Shown: positions 8,392 to 16,609, numbered from the stretch's first letter. The stretch is DNA of 35,870 nt from Arthrobacter liuii (GCF_014639275.1 NZ_BMFW01000034.1:1-35870); one strand, 5' to 3'. The notes: a model not told the origin generated them from the letters alone. Numbers and translations are program-made.

Positions 8392-8670
8392 ATGACGGGT
8401 ATTCATCTCAACGGACACCTGGTGTGCCGTGACACCAACGACGTCTCCATTGTCTTTCAGCATCTGGGCCGGCACACCGAGCTCACCCGCGCCGAACCGG
8501 GCTGTGTCTCGTTCCAGGTGACTCCTACCGATGACCCCCTGGTGTGGCAGGTCCAGGAACAGTTTTGTGATGCCGCAGCTTTCAAAGCTCACCAGGAGCG
8601 CGTAGCTGCCAGCGACTGGGGCCACGCCACCGCTGGGATTGAACGCCGCTACACGATCGAGGGACTCTGA
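8392..8670 (+). CDS. Antibiotic biosynthesis monooxygenase-type (ABM) protein
   Basis: This 92-residue protein has the dimeric alpha/beta-barrel pattern of the ABM/YgiN group, which includes quinol monooxygenases and many uncharacterised proteins: LTRAEPGCVSFQVTPTDDPL, then VQEQFCDAAAFKAHQERVAA, then a closing strand before IERRYTIEGL. The start at ATG 8392 has AGGATGG about 7 nt upstream. It lies 64 nt after the DUF4259-like gene and 82 nt before the nuclease gene, possibly one transcript. The substrate is unknown, and some members have no proven enzymatic role. Confidence 0.72.
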   Translation: MTGIHLNGHLVCRDTNDVSIVFQHLGRHTELTRAEPGCVSFQVTPTDDPLVWQVQEQFCDAAAFKAHQERVAASDWGHATAGIERRYTIEGL

Positions 8671-8752
8671 CCCCGCCCGGAGAGTCCAGGCGCATCTCCG
8701 TCCCACCAGGGGTCTTCACCTGGTAGTCATCTGCTGCTGGTGGGGGCCGGCC

Positions 8753-9397
8753 ATGGACGAACAGCTGGTAGCCCCGATCCTTGCCGCCAAAGACCTTTCC
8801 AACCGGGAAGGGTTCGACGAGAACTTCCTCGGCCCGGAAGTGCCCCTGCCGGCATTGCCGGACGTGGCGATGGTCCTGCTGGCCTACACGCACTTATCGG
8901 TGCTGATGCACCTCGATAAGCGCCTGGCCGCCGTCACCGGCCTCGGTATCGACGGGGAAACTCATGGACCTGGACCGCTCGGGAATCAACTGGTGGCAGG
9001 ACCCCGGCTGGACGAGGACCAGCAGACGGGGGAGCGGGTCTACGCCCGCAATGACATCGACCGGGGGCACCTGGTCCGTCGGGCCTCCGCCGTCTGGGGT
9101 GACACCCGGACCGAGGCGGCCCAGGCGAACGAGGATACCTTCCGCTGCACCAACGCCGCTCCGCAGGCCGCGAAGTTCAACCAGGGCCTGGAGCTGTGGC
9201 TCGGCCTGGAATCCTACCTGCAGAACCATGCCGCCGACAACGCCCGCCGGCTCGTGGTGTTCACCGGCCCGATCTTCAGCGCAGTGGATCCCGTGTACCG
9301 GGGCGTGGAGATCCCGCTGCGATACTTCAAGGTCGCCGTGTTCCTGCACCAGGGCGAACTTTCGGCGATCGGGTACGTGGTGGACCAGGCCCCCTGA
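8753..9397 (+). CDS. DNA/RNA non-specific endonuclease (DRGH type) with internal frame disturbance
   Basis: The core motif DRGHLVRR at 103-110 (catalytic His106) and the Asn-containing CTNAAPQAAKFNQG identify the NUC1/EndoG superfamily, metal-dependent nucleases that cut DNA and RNA. Between about 8962 and 9004 the annotated frame reads HGPGPLGNQLVAG, whereas the +1 frame reads MDLDRSGINWWQDP, the kind of sequence that precedes LDEDQQTGERVYARND in this family. This implies two compensating one-base changes, the second at CCCC (9002-9005). A third change at CCCCC (9390-9394) seems to end the protein early, since ELADLPDLPA continues in the next frame. There is no signal peptide. Activity of the written protein is uncertain. 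Confidence 0.72.
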   Translation: MDEQLVAPILAAKDLSNREGFDENFLGPEVPLPALPDVAMVLLAYTHLSVLMHLDKRLAAVTGLGIDGETHGPGPLGNQLVAGPRLDEDQQTGERVYARNDIDRGHLVRRASAVWGDTRTEAAQANEDTFRCTNAAPQAAKFNQGLELWLGLESYLQNHAADNARRLVVFTGPIFSAVDPVYRGVEIPLRYFKVAVFLHQGELSAIGYVVDQAP

Positions 9398-9459
9398 GCT
9401 GGCCGACCTGCCGGACCTGCCTGCATGCGTAAGGGTATGCGCACCAGTCTGGCTGCCCG

Positions 9460-9717
9460 ATGATTTCATTCGAACAGGCACGGGCCATCGCCTACAAGAC
9501 CGTCGGCCCACGCTGGGAACCCGGGTATTGCGGCGAGTACACCGTGGCTGACTACGGCGGCGTCCACTCCCGGCTGGACGGGCCCACCCGCTGCACCGTC
9601 GTTCACTCTTGCAACGTGGCGCTGTTTTTGGATACCCGGCCGGTGGACGCCATCGTCTTCCACCACGACCTGCTGGGCACGGACGACCCGGCCAACTTCT
9701 TCACGCTTTCTCGCTGA
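9460..9717 (+). CDS. Small conserved protein of unknown function, intact paralogue of 6490-6773
   Basis: This 85-residue protein begins MISFEQARAIAYKTVGPRWE and contains LDGPTRCTVVHS, DTRPVDAIVFHHDLLGTDDP and the end FFTLSR. The last 50 residues are nearly the same as those of the frameshifted gene 3 kb upstream, while the first 30 differ. The mixture of strands and short helices suggests a small globular domain. No ribosome site is obvious before ATG 9460. The family is not recognised. Confidence 0.6.
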   Translation: MISFEQARAIAYKTVGPRWEPGYCGEYTVADYGGVHSRLDGPTRCTVVHSCNVALFLDTRPVDAIVFHHDLLGTDDPANFFTLSR

Positions 9718-9801
9718 CTGCCTGGGCTTTTGCGTGGTGTCAGGCCGGTCCGCCACAGGCCCAATCCTGGCCCGTTCCACGCCCCACCTTTCGTCGAAAT
9801 A

Positions 9802-9829
9802 TTGGTGCCGGTGTCGGTGTTTTTATAGT
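9802..9829 (+). promoter_or_regulatory. Putative promoter of the FMN reductase
   Basis: TTGGTG at 9802-9807 and TATAGT at 9824-9829 are separated by 16 bp and lie about 28 nt before the chosen start of the reductase gene. The match is reasonable for a vegetative promoter. Confidence 0.4.
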
Positions 9830-9857
9830 GAGTGCTATGAACGCGAGGAGGTATCCC

Positions 9858-10451
9858 GTGACCAGGATTCAGGTCATCATGGGAACAACCAGGACCGGGC
9901 GTTTCGGCGAGCGGGTCGCACCATGGGTGCTGCAGCGGCTTGCCGAGCATGGGCTCGACGTGGAACTGGTGGACCTTCGTGATTACCCGTTGCCGTTCTT
10001 CGACCAGAAACCACCCTCCGTCACGGGGCGCAATTACCCGATGGAGGACATGGCCCGCCTGGGTCGGAAGCTTGACGAGGCCGACGGGTTCGTCATCCTG
10101 ACTGGGGAGTACAACCACGGCTACCCCGCCGTGCTGAAGAACGCCATCGACCACACCTTCGTCGAGTGGCAGCGCAAACCGGTCGCCTTCGTGGGCTGGG
10201 GCGGAGTCGGCGGCGCCCGGGTGATAGAGCAACTGAGGCTTGTGGCTGTCGAACTCGACATGGCACCAATCCGTCAGGCTGTGCACATCCTGCCCGAGGT
10301 CATCCGTCCGGCGTTCCGGGCCCACGACCCAACAGACTTCAGCGTCTTCGAGCCCCTCGAAGCCCGTCTCACAGCCCTGGCTGAAGGGCTGGCCTGGTGG
10401 GCCACGACCCTCGCCGCCGGCCGCGCCGCCGCGGACCAAAAGGACCATTGA
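9858..10451 (+). CDS. NADPH-dependent FMN reductase / flavodoxin-fold oxidoreductase
   Basis: This 197-residue flavodoxin-fold protein has the phosphate-binding loop GTTRTGRFGE near residues 10-19, the YNHGYPAVLKNAIDH segment near 90-104 that packs on the flavin in this family, and VGWGGVGGARVIEQL near 115-130. Such enzymes reduce FMN or quinones with NAD(P)H in the cytoplasm. The start is GTG 9858, because AGGAGG sits 6-7 nt upstream, whereas the in-frame ATG at 9837 lies before that ribosome site. The gene is intact and 98 nt ahead of the next small gene, with which it could be co-transcribed. The physiological substrate is unknown. Confidence 0.85.
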   Translation: MTRIQVIMGTTRTGRFGERVAPWVLQRLAEHGLDVELVDLRDYPLPFFDQKPPSVTGRNYPMEDMARLGRKLDEADGFVILTGEYNHGYPAVLKNAIDHTFVEWQRKPVAFVGWGGVGGARVIEQLRLVAVELDMAPIRQAVHILPEVIRPAFRAHDPTDFSVFEPLEARLTALAEGLAWWATTLAAGRAAADQKDH

Positions 10452-10548
10452 CACCCGCTGGCGGCTGGGAGTATCACAGCCTTGGGCGGGTCGGTCCGGC
10501 TCCGCTCCCTCTGATTTCGGAGGCAACGCACCGCAAAGGAGCGGCATC

Positions 10549-10812
10549 ATGGCTTTGTCACTAATCCTGCATCGAGTGGCGGACTACGACGCGTGGCGGA
10601 AGGTCTACGACTCAGTCGCCGACATGCAAAAGGAAGGCGGCGTCACCGAAGAATCGGTGCACCGGATGGTGGATGACCCGGACAATGTCTTGGTCATCCA
10701 CCATTTCGAGAGCGTGGACAAGGCCCGGGCCTTCTTCGCCAGAGACGACCTTCGCGAGGCGTTGCAGCGTGGCGGCGTCCAGGGCGAACCACGGATTGAA
10801 TTCTTCGAGTAA
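10549..10812 (+). CDS. Small dimeric alpha/beta-barrel protein
   Basis: This 87-residue protein (LSLILHRVADYDAWRKVYDS... NVLVIHHFESVDKARAFFAR...) has the ferredoxin-like strand-helix-strand order of the dimeric alpha/beta-barrel superfamily, akin to ABM and related small proteins. AAAGGAG lies 7 nt before ATG 10549, a strong ribosome site. It follows the FMN reductase and may be in the same transcript. The reaction, if any, is unknown. Confidence 0.75.
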   Translation: MALSLILHRVADYDAWRKVYDSVADMQKEGGVTEESVHRMVDDPDNVLVIHHFESVDKARAFFARDDLREALQRGGVQGEPRIEFFE

Positions 10813-11047
10813 CAACCGCCAGCCGGGGCGGTGTCCGGCGCCCGCCCCGCTGGGCCTCACCCGTTTATCGCATCTGGTCTCAACGGCGCAGCCAAGAGCT
10901 CAGGGAAAACGTGGTGGACTTGCCCTGCACATACTCGACCTCACCAGGTCTTTCACATAGCATGTCGGAGGGCCTGATGCAGACGGGCTTGAGGAGCGCA
11001 GCCGTCTGTATTTCATCGCGGGGCTGCCAAGGCTGAATGCAGGCGTC

Positions 11048-11466
11048 ATGGCATCTGGGGAATGTACTGACACCCACAGGGTTGGGGACATTGGGCAGCA
11101 GGTGGAAGAGTCGACCCCGCGTGTCACCATCGCCTGGGTCGGGCCCGGTATCCTGCGACTGGTTCTCCAGCCTCAGGCACAAATCAACCAAGCCGACGGG
11201 GCCTGGGCCAGTACCCAAGTGCTGGCCCACACCAGGGGCAGGCCCGTTGCCGTTCTCCTTGAGATTACAAGCGTTGAGTCGGTCAGCAGGGAAGCCGTCG
11301 CGTTCTACAGCGAGGCATCTACGGTCGCAGCGTTCGCCTTCTCGGCCGCTCCCCGGTAGACAGGATCATCGCCCACAGCCTCCGCGGACTCGCGTGGCCC
11401 GGTTGCCCCGTCCAGTATTTCGAGGACGAGCAGGAAGCACTGACCTGGCTTGCGCAGTACTGCTAG
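11048..11466 (+). pseudogene. STAS-like (DUF7793-type) protein, frameshifted
   Basis: The first frame encodes PRVTIAWVGPGILRLVLQPQ... VLLEITSVESVSREAVAFYS and then reaches a stop at about 11359. In the next frame, from about 11337, the DNA encodes LLGRSPVDRIIAHSLRGLAW... FEDEQEALTWLAQYC and stops at 11464. Joined, they give a complete protein of about 139 residues with the SPVDR.IA...FF/YF...EA..WL pattern of STAS/SEC14-like DUF7793 proteins of actinobacteria. One additional C at 11337-11338 would restore the frame. The true start may be a GTG near 11102. The role in these bacteria is not known. Confidence 0.55.
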
Positions 11467-11831
11467 GGGCTGAGCGCAGCATCTCCCCGGATAGAGCTGC
11501 GACCGAGGACCAGAGCGGGCTGGCGGATTCTGCTGTTCGCGCCCCGCCGCGGCCGTCCCTGCCGCCGGCCGGGGATGACCTCGTTCAGCTGGGCCTCCTT
11601 GGCTGCGGTGAGCCTTCCGGCCCGGTAGTCGACGCGCTGGGTATGCAGCCACACGCCCAGGACCCGTTCCACCCGGTCGTCGGTCTTGTTGTGACGGGGC
11701 CATTCGTTGCCGGCGGCCAGGTAGGCGGCAACCTCGGTCAGGCGCTGCGTCCACCGGGCTGCGTCAGCGTCCCGTTTCGTCGGGTACGTCCGCCAGCCGG
11801 GCTTCGGCCGTGTAGAAGTCCAGAACGTCAA
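11463..11831 (-). CDS. Helicase-associated-domain fragment
   Basis: Residues about 27-90 (WTQRLTEVAAYLAAGNEWPR... RVLGVWLHTQRVDYRAGRLT... AQLNEVIPGR) match the helicase-associated repeat: Trp-start, PRH, LG.WL..QR, G.L...R...L. This alpha-helical repeat occurs singly or in tandem in actinobacterial helicases and in stand-alone proteins. Here one repeat remains, the start is at best a TTG at 11831 without a good ribosome site, and the C-terminal 35 residues look out of frame. A decayed gene is likely. It ends convergently on the STAS-like pseudogene, overlapping its last bases. Confidence 0.5.
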   Translation of the reverse strand: MTFWTSTRPKPGWRTYPTKRDADAARWTQRLTEVAAYLAAGNEWPRHNKTDDRVERVLGVWLHTQRVDYRAGRLTAAKEAQLNEVIPGRRQGRPRRGANSRIRQPALVLGRSSIRGDAALSP

Positions 11832-11986
11832 GTGAACTACGGCAAGATCGAGAAGTCTGCCGGGCCATGCCCGGCACAGAGTCCAGCCGCGGTGCCCACT
11901 TCGCGTAGGTCACCGCGGCAGGAAATCGAGGCGGACGTGGGTGGTGTCAGCGTCGGCCCTCCGCCGCCGTGGCGCAGCGGTTCTTG

Positions 11987-12571
11987 TCAGGTTGTGCGGT
12001 GTTTACCCAGGGTTTTGAGGGCGGCTGCGAGCGCTACGGCCGTCAGCACCCAGCGGGTGCTGACGATGATCGGGTCGATCCATTGGTGGTTCGTGTCTGC
12101 GCGTTTTTGCCCAAATCCTGAGCTGAGGCCGTCCCGGCGGAACTCGGCGGCCACTCCGGTTTCGGTAATGGGGTTGTCGGGATGGAGGGTGGCGAAGGAT
12201 TTTAGGTGGTGTTCCCATGCATCTACCCGGTCTGCTGCGATCAGCAGCAGCCAGTGCGCCGCCCGGCCTTCACTGTATTTGTAGGCGTGTCTCCGGATGG
12301 CGCCGGAGGCCCCTGCAGGAGGAGTGGAGGTCCCGAAAACCGGCGGCAGGAATGCGTGCTCGACCGACCGTTCCCGGGGCCACTTCTCGGGTTGGCGTTC
12401 GGGGAAGTCCCAGTGCGCTCCGGTTTCGATCCCGGCTTGCTCACGGGGATAGGAGGGCCGGTCGGCCGGGTCGAGGTCGGCTCCCCATCCCGGGATCTGT
12501 GCCCGCAGGTCTTCCGCGGACCTCATCGGGGTACGTTTGTTGGCAATATAGGGTGTGGCTATTTCAGTCAT
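11987..12571 (-). CDS. Conserved hypothetical, membrane-anchored, in alcohol dehydrogenase operon
   Basis: This 194-residue protein has an N-terminal half rich in Pro, Trp and charged residues (IPGWGADLDPADRPSYPREQ, WPRERSVEHAFLPPVFGTS), a middle segment AIRRHAYKYSEGRAAHWLLL and a C-terminal transmembrane helix (IIVSTRWVLTAVALAAAL). It starts 14 nt after the stop of the zinc alcohol dehydrogenase, with AAGGGG as ribosome site, so it is the last gene of that operon. I have the impression that similar proteins accompany such dehydrogenases in other actinobacteria, but no function is known. It appears intact. Confidence 0.75.
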   Translation of the reverse strand: MTEIATPYIANKRTPMRSAEDLRAQIPGWGADLDPADRPSYPREQAGIETGAHWDFPERQPEKWPRERSVEHAFLPPVFGTSTPPAGASGAIRRHAYKYSEGRAAHWLLLIAADRVDAWEHHLKSFATLHPDNPITETGVAAEFRRDGLSSGFGQKRADTNHQWIDPIIVSTRWVLTAVALAAALKTLGKHRTT

Positions 12572-12585
12572 GATGCACTACCCCT

Positions 12586-13785
12586 TCAGGACTGGCCCGC
12601 GACAACGAGCGGCTTGATGATGTTGTCCAGTTTGGCGGAGAACATGTGGTAGCCCTCGGCGATGTGCTCCAGCGGAATGCGGTGGGTGACGAGGTCGCTG
12701 GGTTTCAGGTACCCGTTTTGGATGTGCTCGAAGAGGCGAGGCCACTGCCGTTTGACCGGACATTGGTTCATCCGCAGCGTAAGGCCCTTGTTCATGGCGT
12801 CGCCGAACTTCACGGCGCTGAAGATGGGCCCGTACGCGCCCACTACTGATACCGTGCCGCCTTTGCGTACCGAGTCGATGGCCCAGTTCAGGGCGATGGG
12901 GGAGCCGCCTTGGAGTTTGAGTTTGGAGGCGCTGACGTGCTGGAGGAAGTTGCCGTCCGCCTCGGCCCCCACGGCGTCAATAACGACGTCGGCGCCCAGG
13001 TAGTCGGTTTCCTTCTTCAGGTGCACCACGATGTCGTCGTACTCGGCAAAGTTGAACGTCTCGGCGTGCGCAAAACTGCGGGCCTTCTCCAGCCGGTACT
13101 CCAGGTGGTCAATCACGATCACCCGTCCGGCGCCCATCAGCCACGAGGACTTCGCCGCGAACAGGCCAACAGGCCCTGCGCCGAACACCACAACGGTATC
13201 GCCTTGGGCAATGTCCCCGAGCTGGGCGCCGAAGTAGCCGGTGGGACAGGCGTCCGTTAGCAGCACCGCGTCCTCCTCGTCCATCCAGTCCGGGATCCTG
13301 CTTGGCCCCACGTCCGCGAAGGGGACGCGCACGAATTCGGCCTGGCCGCCGTCGTACCCTGCGCAGGTGTGGGAGTAACCGTAGATGCCGCCCACCGCCG
13401 TCGCGTTGGGGTTGACGTTATGGCAGTCGGAGTACAGGCCGCGGGTGCAGAAGTAGCAGGAGCCGCAGTAGACGTTGAACGGCACCATCACCCGATCACC
13501 CACTGCCACGTTCTGCACCGAGGAACCCACCTGGTGAATGGTCCCCACGAACTCATGCCCGAAGGTCATCCCCACACGCGTATCCGGTATCATGCCGTGA
13601 TACAGGTGCAGGTCGGACCCGGAGATGGCCCCCTTACTGACCCGCACGATCGCGTCGTTGGGTTGTTCGATCTTGGGAATGTCTTTTTCTTCGACCCGAA
13701 TCTTGTAAGGGCCTCGATACACCATGGCGCGCACTAGTACCACGTCCCTGGAGTTGTTGGTTTCGACATCGGACGTTCTCCTCAC
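12586..13785 (-). CDS. Zinc-type medium-chain alcohol dehydrogenase, catalytic Cys replaced by Ser
   Basis: This is a medium-chain dehydrogenase of the FdhA-like group that oxidises alcohols or aldehydes with NAD. It shows MTFGHEFVG, the structural-zinc cysteines VYCGSCYFCTRGLYSDC, the Rossmann motif VVFGAGPVGLFA and the QCPVKRQWPRLFEHI segment. In the first zinc-ligand motif the sequence is AISGSDLHLYHG: Ser replaces the usual Cys of CGSDLH (codon TCC). Catalytic zinc binding may therefore be altered. The start is uncertain: GTG 13785 after AAAGG, or a GTG nearer VRAMVYRGPYKIRV. It lies directly after the FdhA-like gene and before the conserved hypothetical, all on one strand. Confidence 0.85.
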   Translation of the reverse strand: MRRTSDVETNNSRDVVLVRAMVYRGPYKIRVEEKDIPKIEQPNDAIVRVSKGAISGSDLHLYHGMIPDTRVGMTFGHEFVGTIHQVGSSVQNVAVGDRVMVPFNVYCGSCYFCTRGLYSDCHNVNPNATAVGGIYGYSHTCAGYDGGQAEFVRVPFADVGPSRIPDWMDEEDAVLLTDACPTGYFGAQLGDIAQGDTVVVFGAGPVGLFAAKSSWLMGAGRVIVIDHLEYRLEKARSFAHAETFNFAEYDDIVVHLKKETDYLGADVVIDAVGAEADGNFLQHVSASKLKLQGGSPIALNWAIDSVRKGGTVSVVGAYGPIFSAVKFGDAMNKGLTLRMNQCPVKRQWPRLFEHIQNGYLKPSDLVTHRIPLEHIAEGYHMFSAKLDNIIKPLVVAGQS

Positions 13786-13793
13786 TGGGCCTT

Positions 13794-14942
13794 TCAGGTC
13801 CCGGCCGGGTGGAGGACGACTTTTGTCCAGCCGTCTTCGCGGCTATCGAAGTTCTTGTAGCCCTCGGGTGCCTGGTCCAGCGGCAGCTCGTGGCTGACGA
13901 GGAAGGACGGACTGGCTTTTCCACCGGCGATGAGGTCACGCAGGGCCCGGTTGTATTTCTTGACGGGGCACTGGCCTGAACCCATCGTCTGTCCTTTGAA
14001 CCAGTAGTTTCCATAGTCGAAGGCAACCTGGCCCTGCTGCTCAAGTTTGTCGGGGCCTCCCGGGTCCTGGGGCAGGAAAACTCCAACCACGCCCAGGCCG
14101 CCGACAAACCGCACGGAGTCCACAAGCCGGTTCAATGTCATGTTGGGGTGTTCGGTTCCGCCCGGATCGTGCGCTTGGTAGCCAACGCATTCACAGCCCC
14201 GGTCTGCGCCGAAGCCCAGGGTCTGGTCCTTGACGAACTCGACCGGGTCTACTTCGGAATCATTAACAGGGATGGCACCGATCTCCTCCGCGAGCTTGAG
14301 TCGGTCGTTTTGTCGGTCCACCACCATGACCTTGCCGGCGCCCTTGATGATGGCCGAGTAGGCGGCCATCAGCCCGACGGGTCCAGCGCCGTAAATCACC
14401 ACTGAGTCGCCCGGGTACACCCCGGCCATCTCGGTGGCGTGCCAGCCCGTGGGGAAGATGTCCGCGAGCATGACATAGTCGAGTTCTTTCTCCGCCGCGT
14501 CCTCGCCCAGGCGCAGGCAGTTGAAGTCCCCTTACGGCACGCGCAGGTACTCAGCTTGTCCGCCCTGATATGGGCCCATGTCCGCGAAGCCGTAGGCGGC
14601 TCCGGCGAGCTTGGGTTCAGGTTGCATGGTCAGGCAGTAGTTCGTGAAGCCGCGTTCGCAGTTCTTGCAGAATCCGCAGGCGATGTTGAAGGGCAGCACC
14701 ACCCGGTCCCCGACTTTTACCTTGCTCACGGCCGGGCCGGTCTCCACCACCTCGCCAAGGTTTTCGTGCCCGAAGGAGCGGCCGGGTTCAAAGCTGGTGC
14801 GGCCTTCGTACATGTGGAGGTCTGAGCCGCATATGTTCGCTGAGGTGATGCGCACCAGCACGTCGGCGGGGTGCTCAATTTTGGCGTCGGGGATCTCCTC
14901 GACACTGACGTCGTTCGGTCCTTTGTAAACTACAGCCTTCAT
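13794..14942 (-). pseudogene. fdhA: FdhA-like glutathione-independent formaldehyde dehydrogenase, split by an in-frame TAA
   Basis: Read through one stop, the 383-codon frame is a full zinc-dependent dehydrogenase of the formaldehyde dehydrogenase/dismutase group. It has MKAVVYKGPNDVSVEEIPDA, catalytic-zinc Cys38 in ICGSDLHMYEG, His59 in FGHE, structural-zinc Cys89, Cys92, Cys95 and Cys103, the Rossmann loop GAGPVGLMAAYS, CECVGYQAHDPGG and GSGQCPVKKYNRAL. Codon 137 is TAA (14532-14534) in EYLRVP*GDFNCL, where relatives have Tyr, so a single base change (TAC or TAT to TAA) explains it. The second part could be re-initiated at ATG 14471 but would lack the zinc ligands. The chosen start at 14942 follows GGAAAAGAG. 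Probably inactive unless the stop is read through. Confidence 0.8.
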
Positions 14943-15524
14943 GGTTCGCTCTTTTCCAATGTCCACCCCGCGGCCGCGCACAAGCGCGATCAAGGCGCGC
15001 GTCACCCAGGTACGCGTGCTTCAGTCACGAGGGAGTGGGTAGGTAAAGGACCTCTGAGTCCGCCCACACGGGCGGAAGGCCCAAGGATTCAAAGTGCCTC
15101 GCTGCCTTGGAATACCTGGCTGGCGGGCCACTTCGCGAAGTTGGTAGTTACCGCTCGTTAATACTAAGCACCCTTATTAAAGATGTCGAGGGCTACCGGG
15201 CCGTAACATTTCAGCAAAGGGGTCTGCTTACTCTGTTATCGATTCCGAGAATTGCGCCGAGTAGACGTGAATTGGTCCGAAGAATATGGCTGCCGCCTAG
15301 GTATTAGAGCTCCTCGAGTACGGCACGCCCGCCCTCAAGCGACACTGCAAAAGGCCAGGGTTGAACATGAAGGTTCATCAATCCGTTGTAGTTGCAAGAC
15401 GGTCCGAATGCCGAAACCGGAACGCAGACGACGGAGATTCCGTAAGCCAATCACGGGGGGGAGTGGCGGGTCTGACCTGCCGCTGACATCGTCGTTCGGT
15501 ACATGACCGGCGATATCGAGGCGG
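14943..15524. other. Intergenic stretch, no gene seen
   Basis: No frame with coding character is found. The DNA around 15130-15300 is AT-richer than its surroundings. A short perfect hairpin (TCCGCCC at 15059-15065, GGGCGGA at 15070-15076) lies about 115 nt upstream of the FdhA-like start and has no T run, so it could be regulatory or chance. The stretch should contain the promoter of the dehydrogenase operon. Confidence 0.4.
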
Positions 15525-16358
15525 TCAGTGCGGAGACTGGCTGGCCCAACCGGCAGGCCCGAATGCCGCTGCGGCGGCCCGGTCAGGCGTAAGGGTAATG
15601 TCCCAGCGCGCCGCATCCAGGCGGGTGCCCGTGATATCTGCCGAGGCCTCTGAGGCCAGCCAGAGAAGCGGCCCGACCATGACTTCGGGCCGGAGCAATT
15701 GGCTGCGTACTGCTTCGGATACACCGTCGGGGATCATGCCTGTGTCGGTGGCGCCGCCGGGCAGCAGGCCGTTGACAGTGATGCCCGATCCGGCCAGGTC
15801 CTGTGACCAGATCACGGTTTCGGATTCGAGCGCGGCCTTGGATGGGCCGTAGGGCGAAAAGCCCGCGCGGCGCATGGTCTGGTGGTTCATGGTGATGTTG
15901 ATGATGCGGCCCCATTGCTGGTGCAACATGTGCGGCACGGCCGCCTTCGCCATCAGGAACGGACCGTTGACGTTGGTGTCGATAATAGTCCGCCAGGTGT
16001 CACTGTCGACTTCCCAGAACCGCGTGGGTTCGGTCAGGAAGGTCGCGCTCACGTATTTCATGCCGCGTCCGGCATTGTTGACCAAGATGTGAAGGCCGCC
16101 GAAGGTAGCGAGTGCTTCGTCGACCAAGCGCCGGCAATCGGCTTCCTGGGTGACGTCCGCTTGCACCGCCAGCACACGGCGAACGCCGAGCATCACGTTG
16201 ATCTCATCGGCGACCCTGCCGATCTCGTGCCCCTCGCGCGCGGCCGAGATGACGACGCTTGCGCCAGCGCGGGCAAGGCCGAGCGTCATTGCATGCCCGA
16301 GTCCGCGTCCGCCGCCAGTAACGATGGCGACCTTGCCCTCTAACAATGCCGTGTTCAT
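15525..16358 (-). CDS. Short-chain dehydrogenase/reductase (SDR)
   Basis: This 277-residue classical SDR has the cofactor loop TGGGRGLG at 15-22, NNAG near 92-95 and the catalytic pair in YGPSK (Tyr and Lys) near 180-184. The position that normally holds the catalytic Ser, 12-13 residues before the Tyr, lies within ITMNHQTM and is not Ser. This seems to be a feature of one SDR subgroup rather than decay. It is cytoplasmic and NAD(P)-dependent; the substrate is unknown. It starts at ATG 16358 and is divergent from the DoxX-like gene. The C-terminus (LDAARWDITLTPDRAAAAAF) looks normal for the subgroup. Confidence 0.85.
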   Translation of the reverse strand: MNTALLEGKVAIVTGGGRGLGHAMTLGLARAGASVVISAAREGHEIGRVADEINVMLGVRRVLAVQADVTQEADCRRLVDEALATFGGLHILVNNAGRGMKYVSATFLTEPTRFWEVDSDTWRTIIDTNVNGPFLMAKAAVPHMLHQQWGRIINITMNHQTMRRAGFSPYGPSKAALESETVIWSQDLAGSGITVNGLLPGGATDTGMIPDGVSEAVRSQLLRPEVMVGPLLWLASEASADITGTRLDAARWDITLTPDRAAAAAFGPAGWASQSPH

Positions 16359-16532
16359 TCTGCCTCCCTGGATGTACTGTCGCGCTTGGGGTGCGGGCTA
16401 CATCGTACATCCCGGGTGTGACGCCAACCGGCGCCGTGTCCCAAAGATGAAACACTTAGCGAGCAGGTGGTCTGGGTGGTGAACGTCAACTTCAGGTCGA
16501 GGATAAGCACCATTCTGGGGACAGAGAGGAAT

Positions 16533-16552
16533 CCGCTCGCCACGGCGAGCGG
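16533..16552. promoter_or_regulatory. 20-bp palindrome, candidate operator
   Basis: CCGCTCGCC at 16533-16541 and GGCGAGCGG at 16544-16552 form a perfect inverted repeat with a 2-bp centre, in the space between the divergent SDR and DoxX-like genes. Its size and symmetry fit a dimeric regulator site. No regulator gene is adjacent. Confidence 0.45.
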
Positions 16553-16609
16553 GTCCAGCACCGCGCAGAGGGTCCAGGAGCGGGATGCTCTCATGTCTGC
16601 GGCAGCGAT

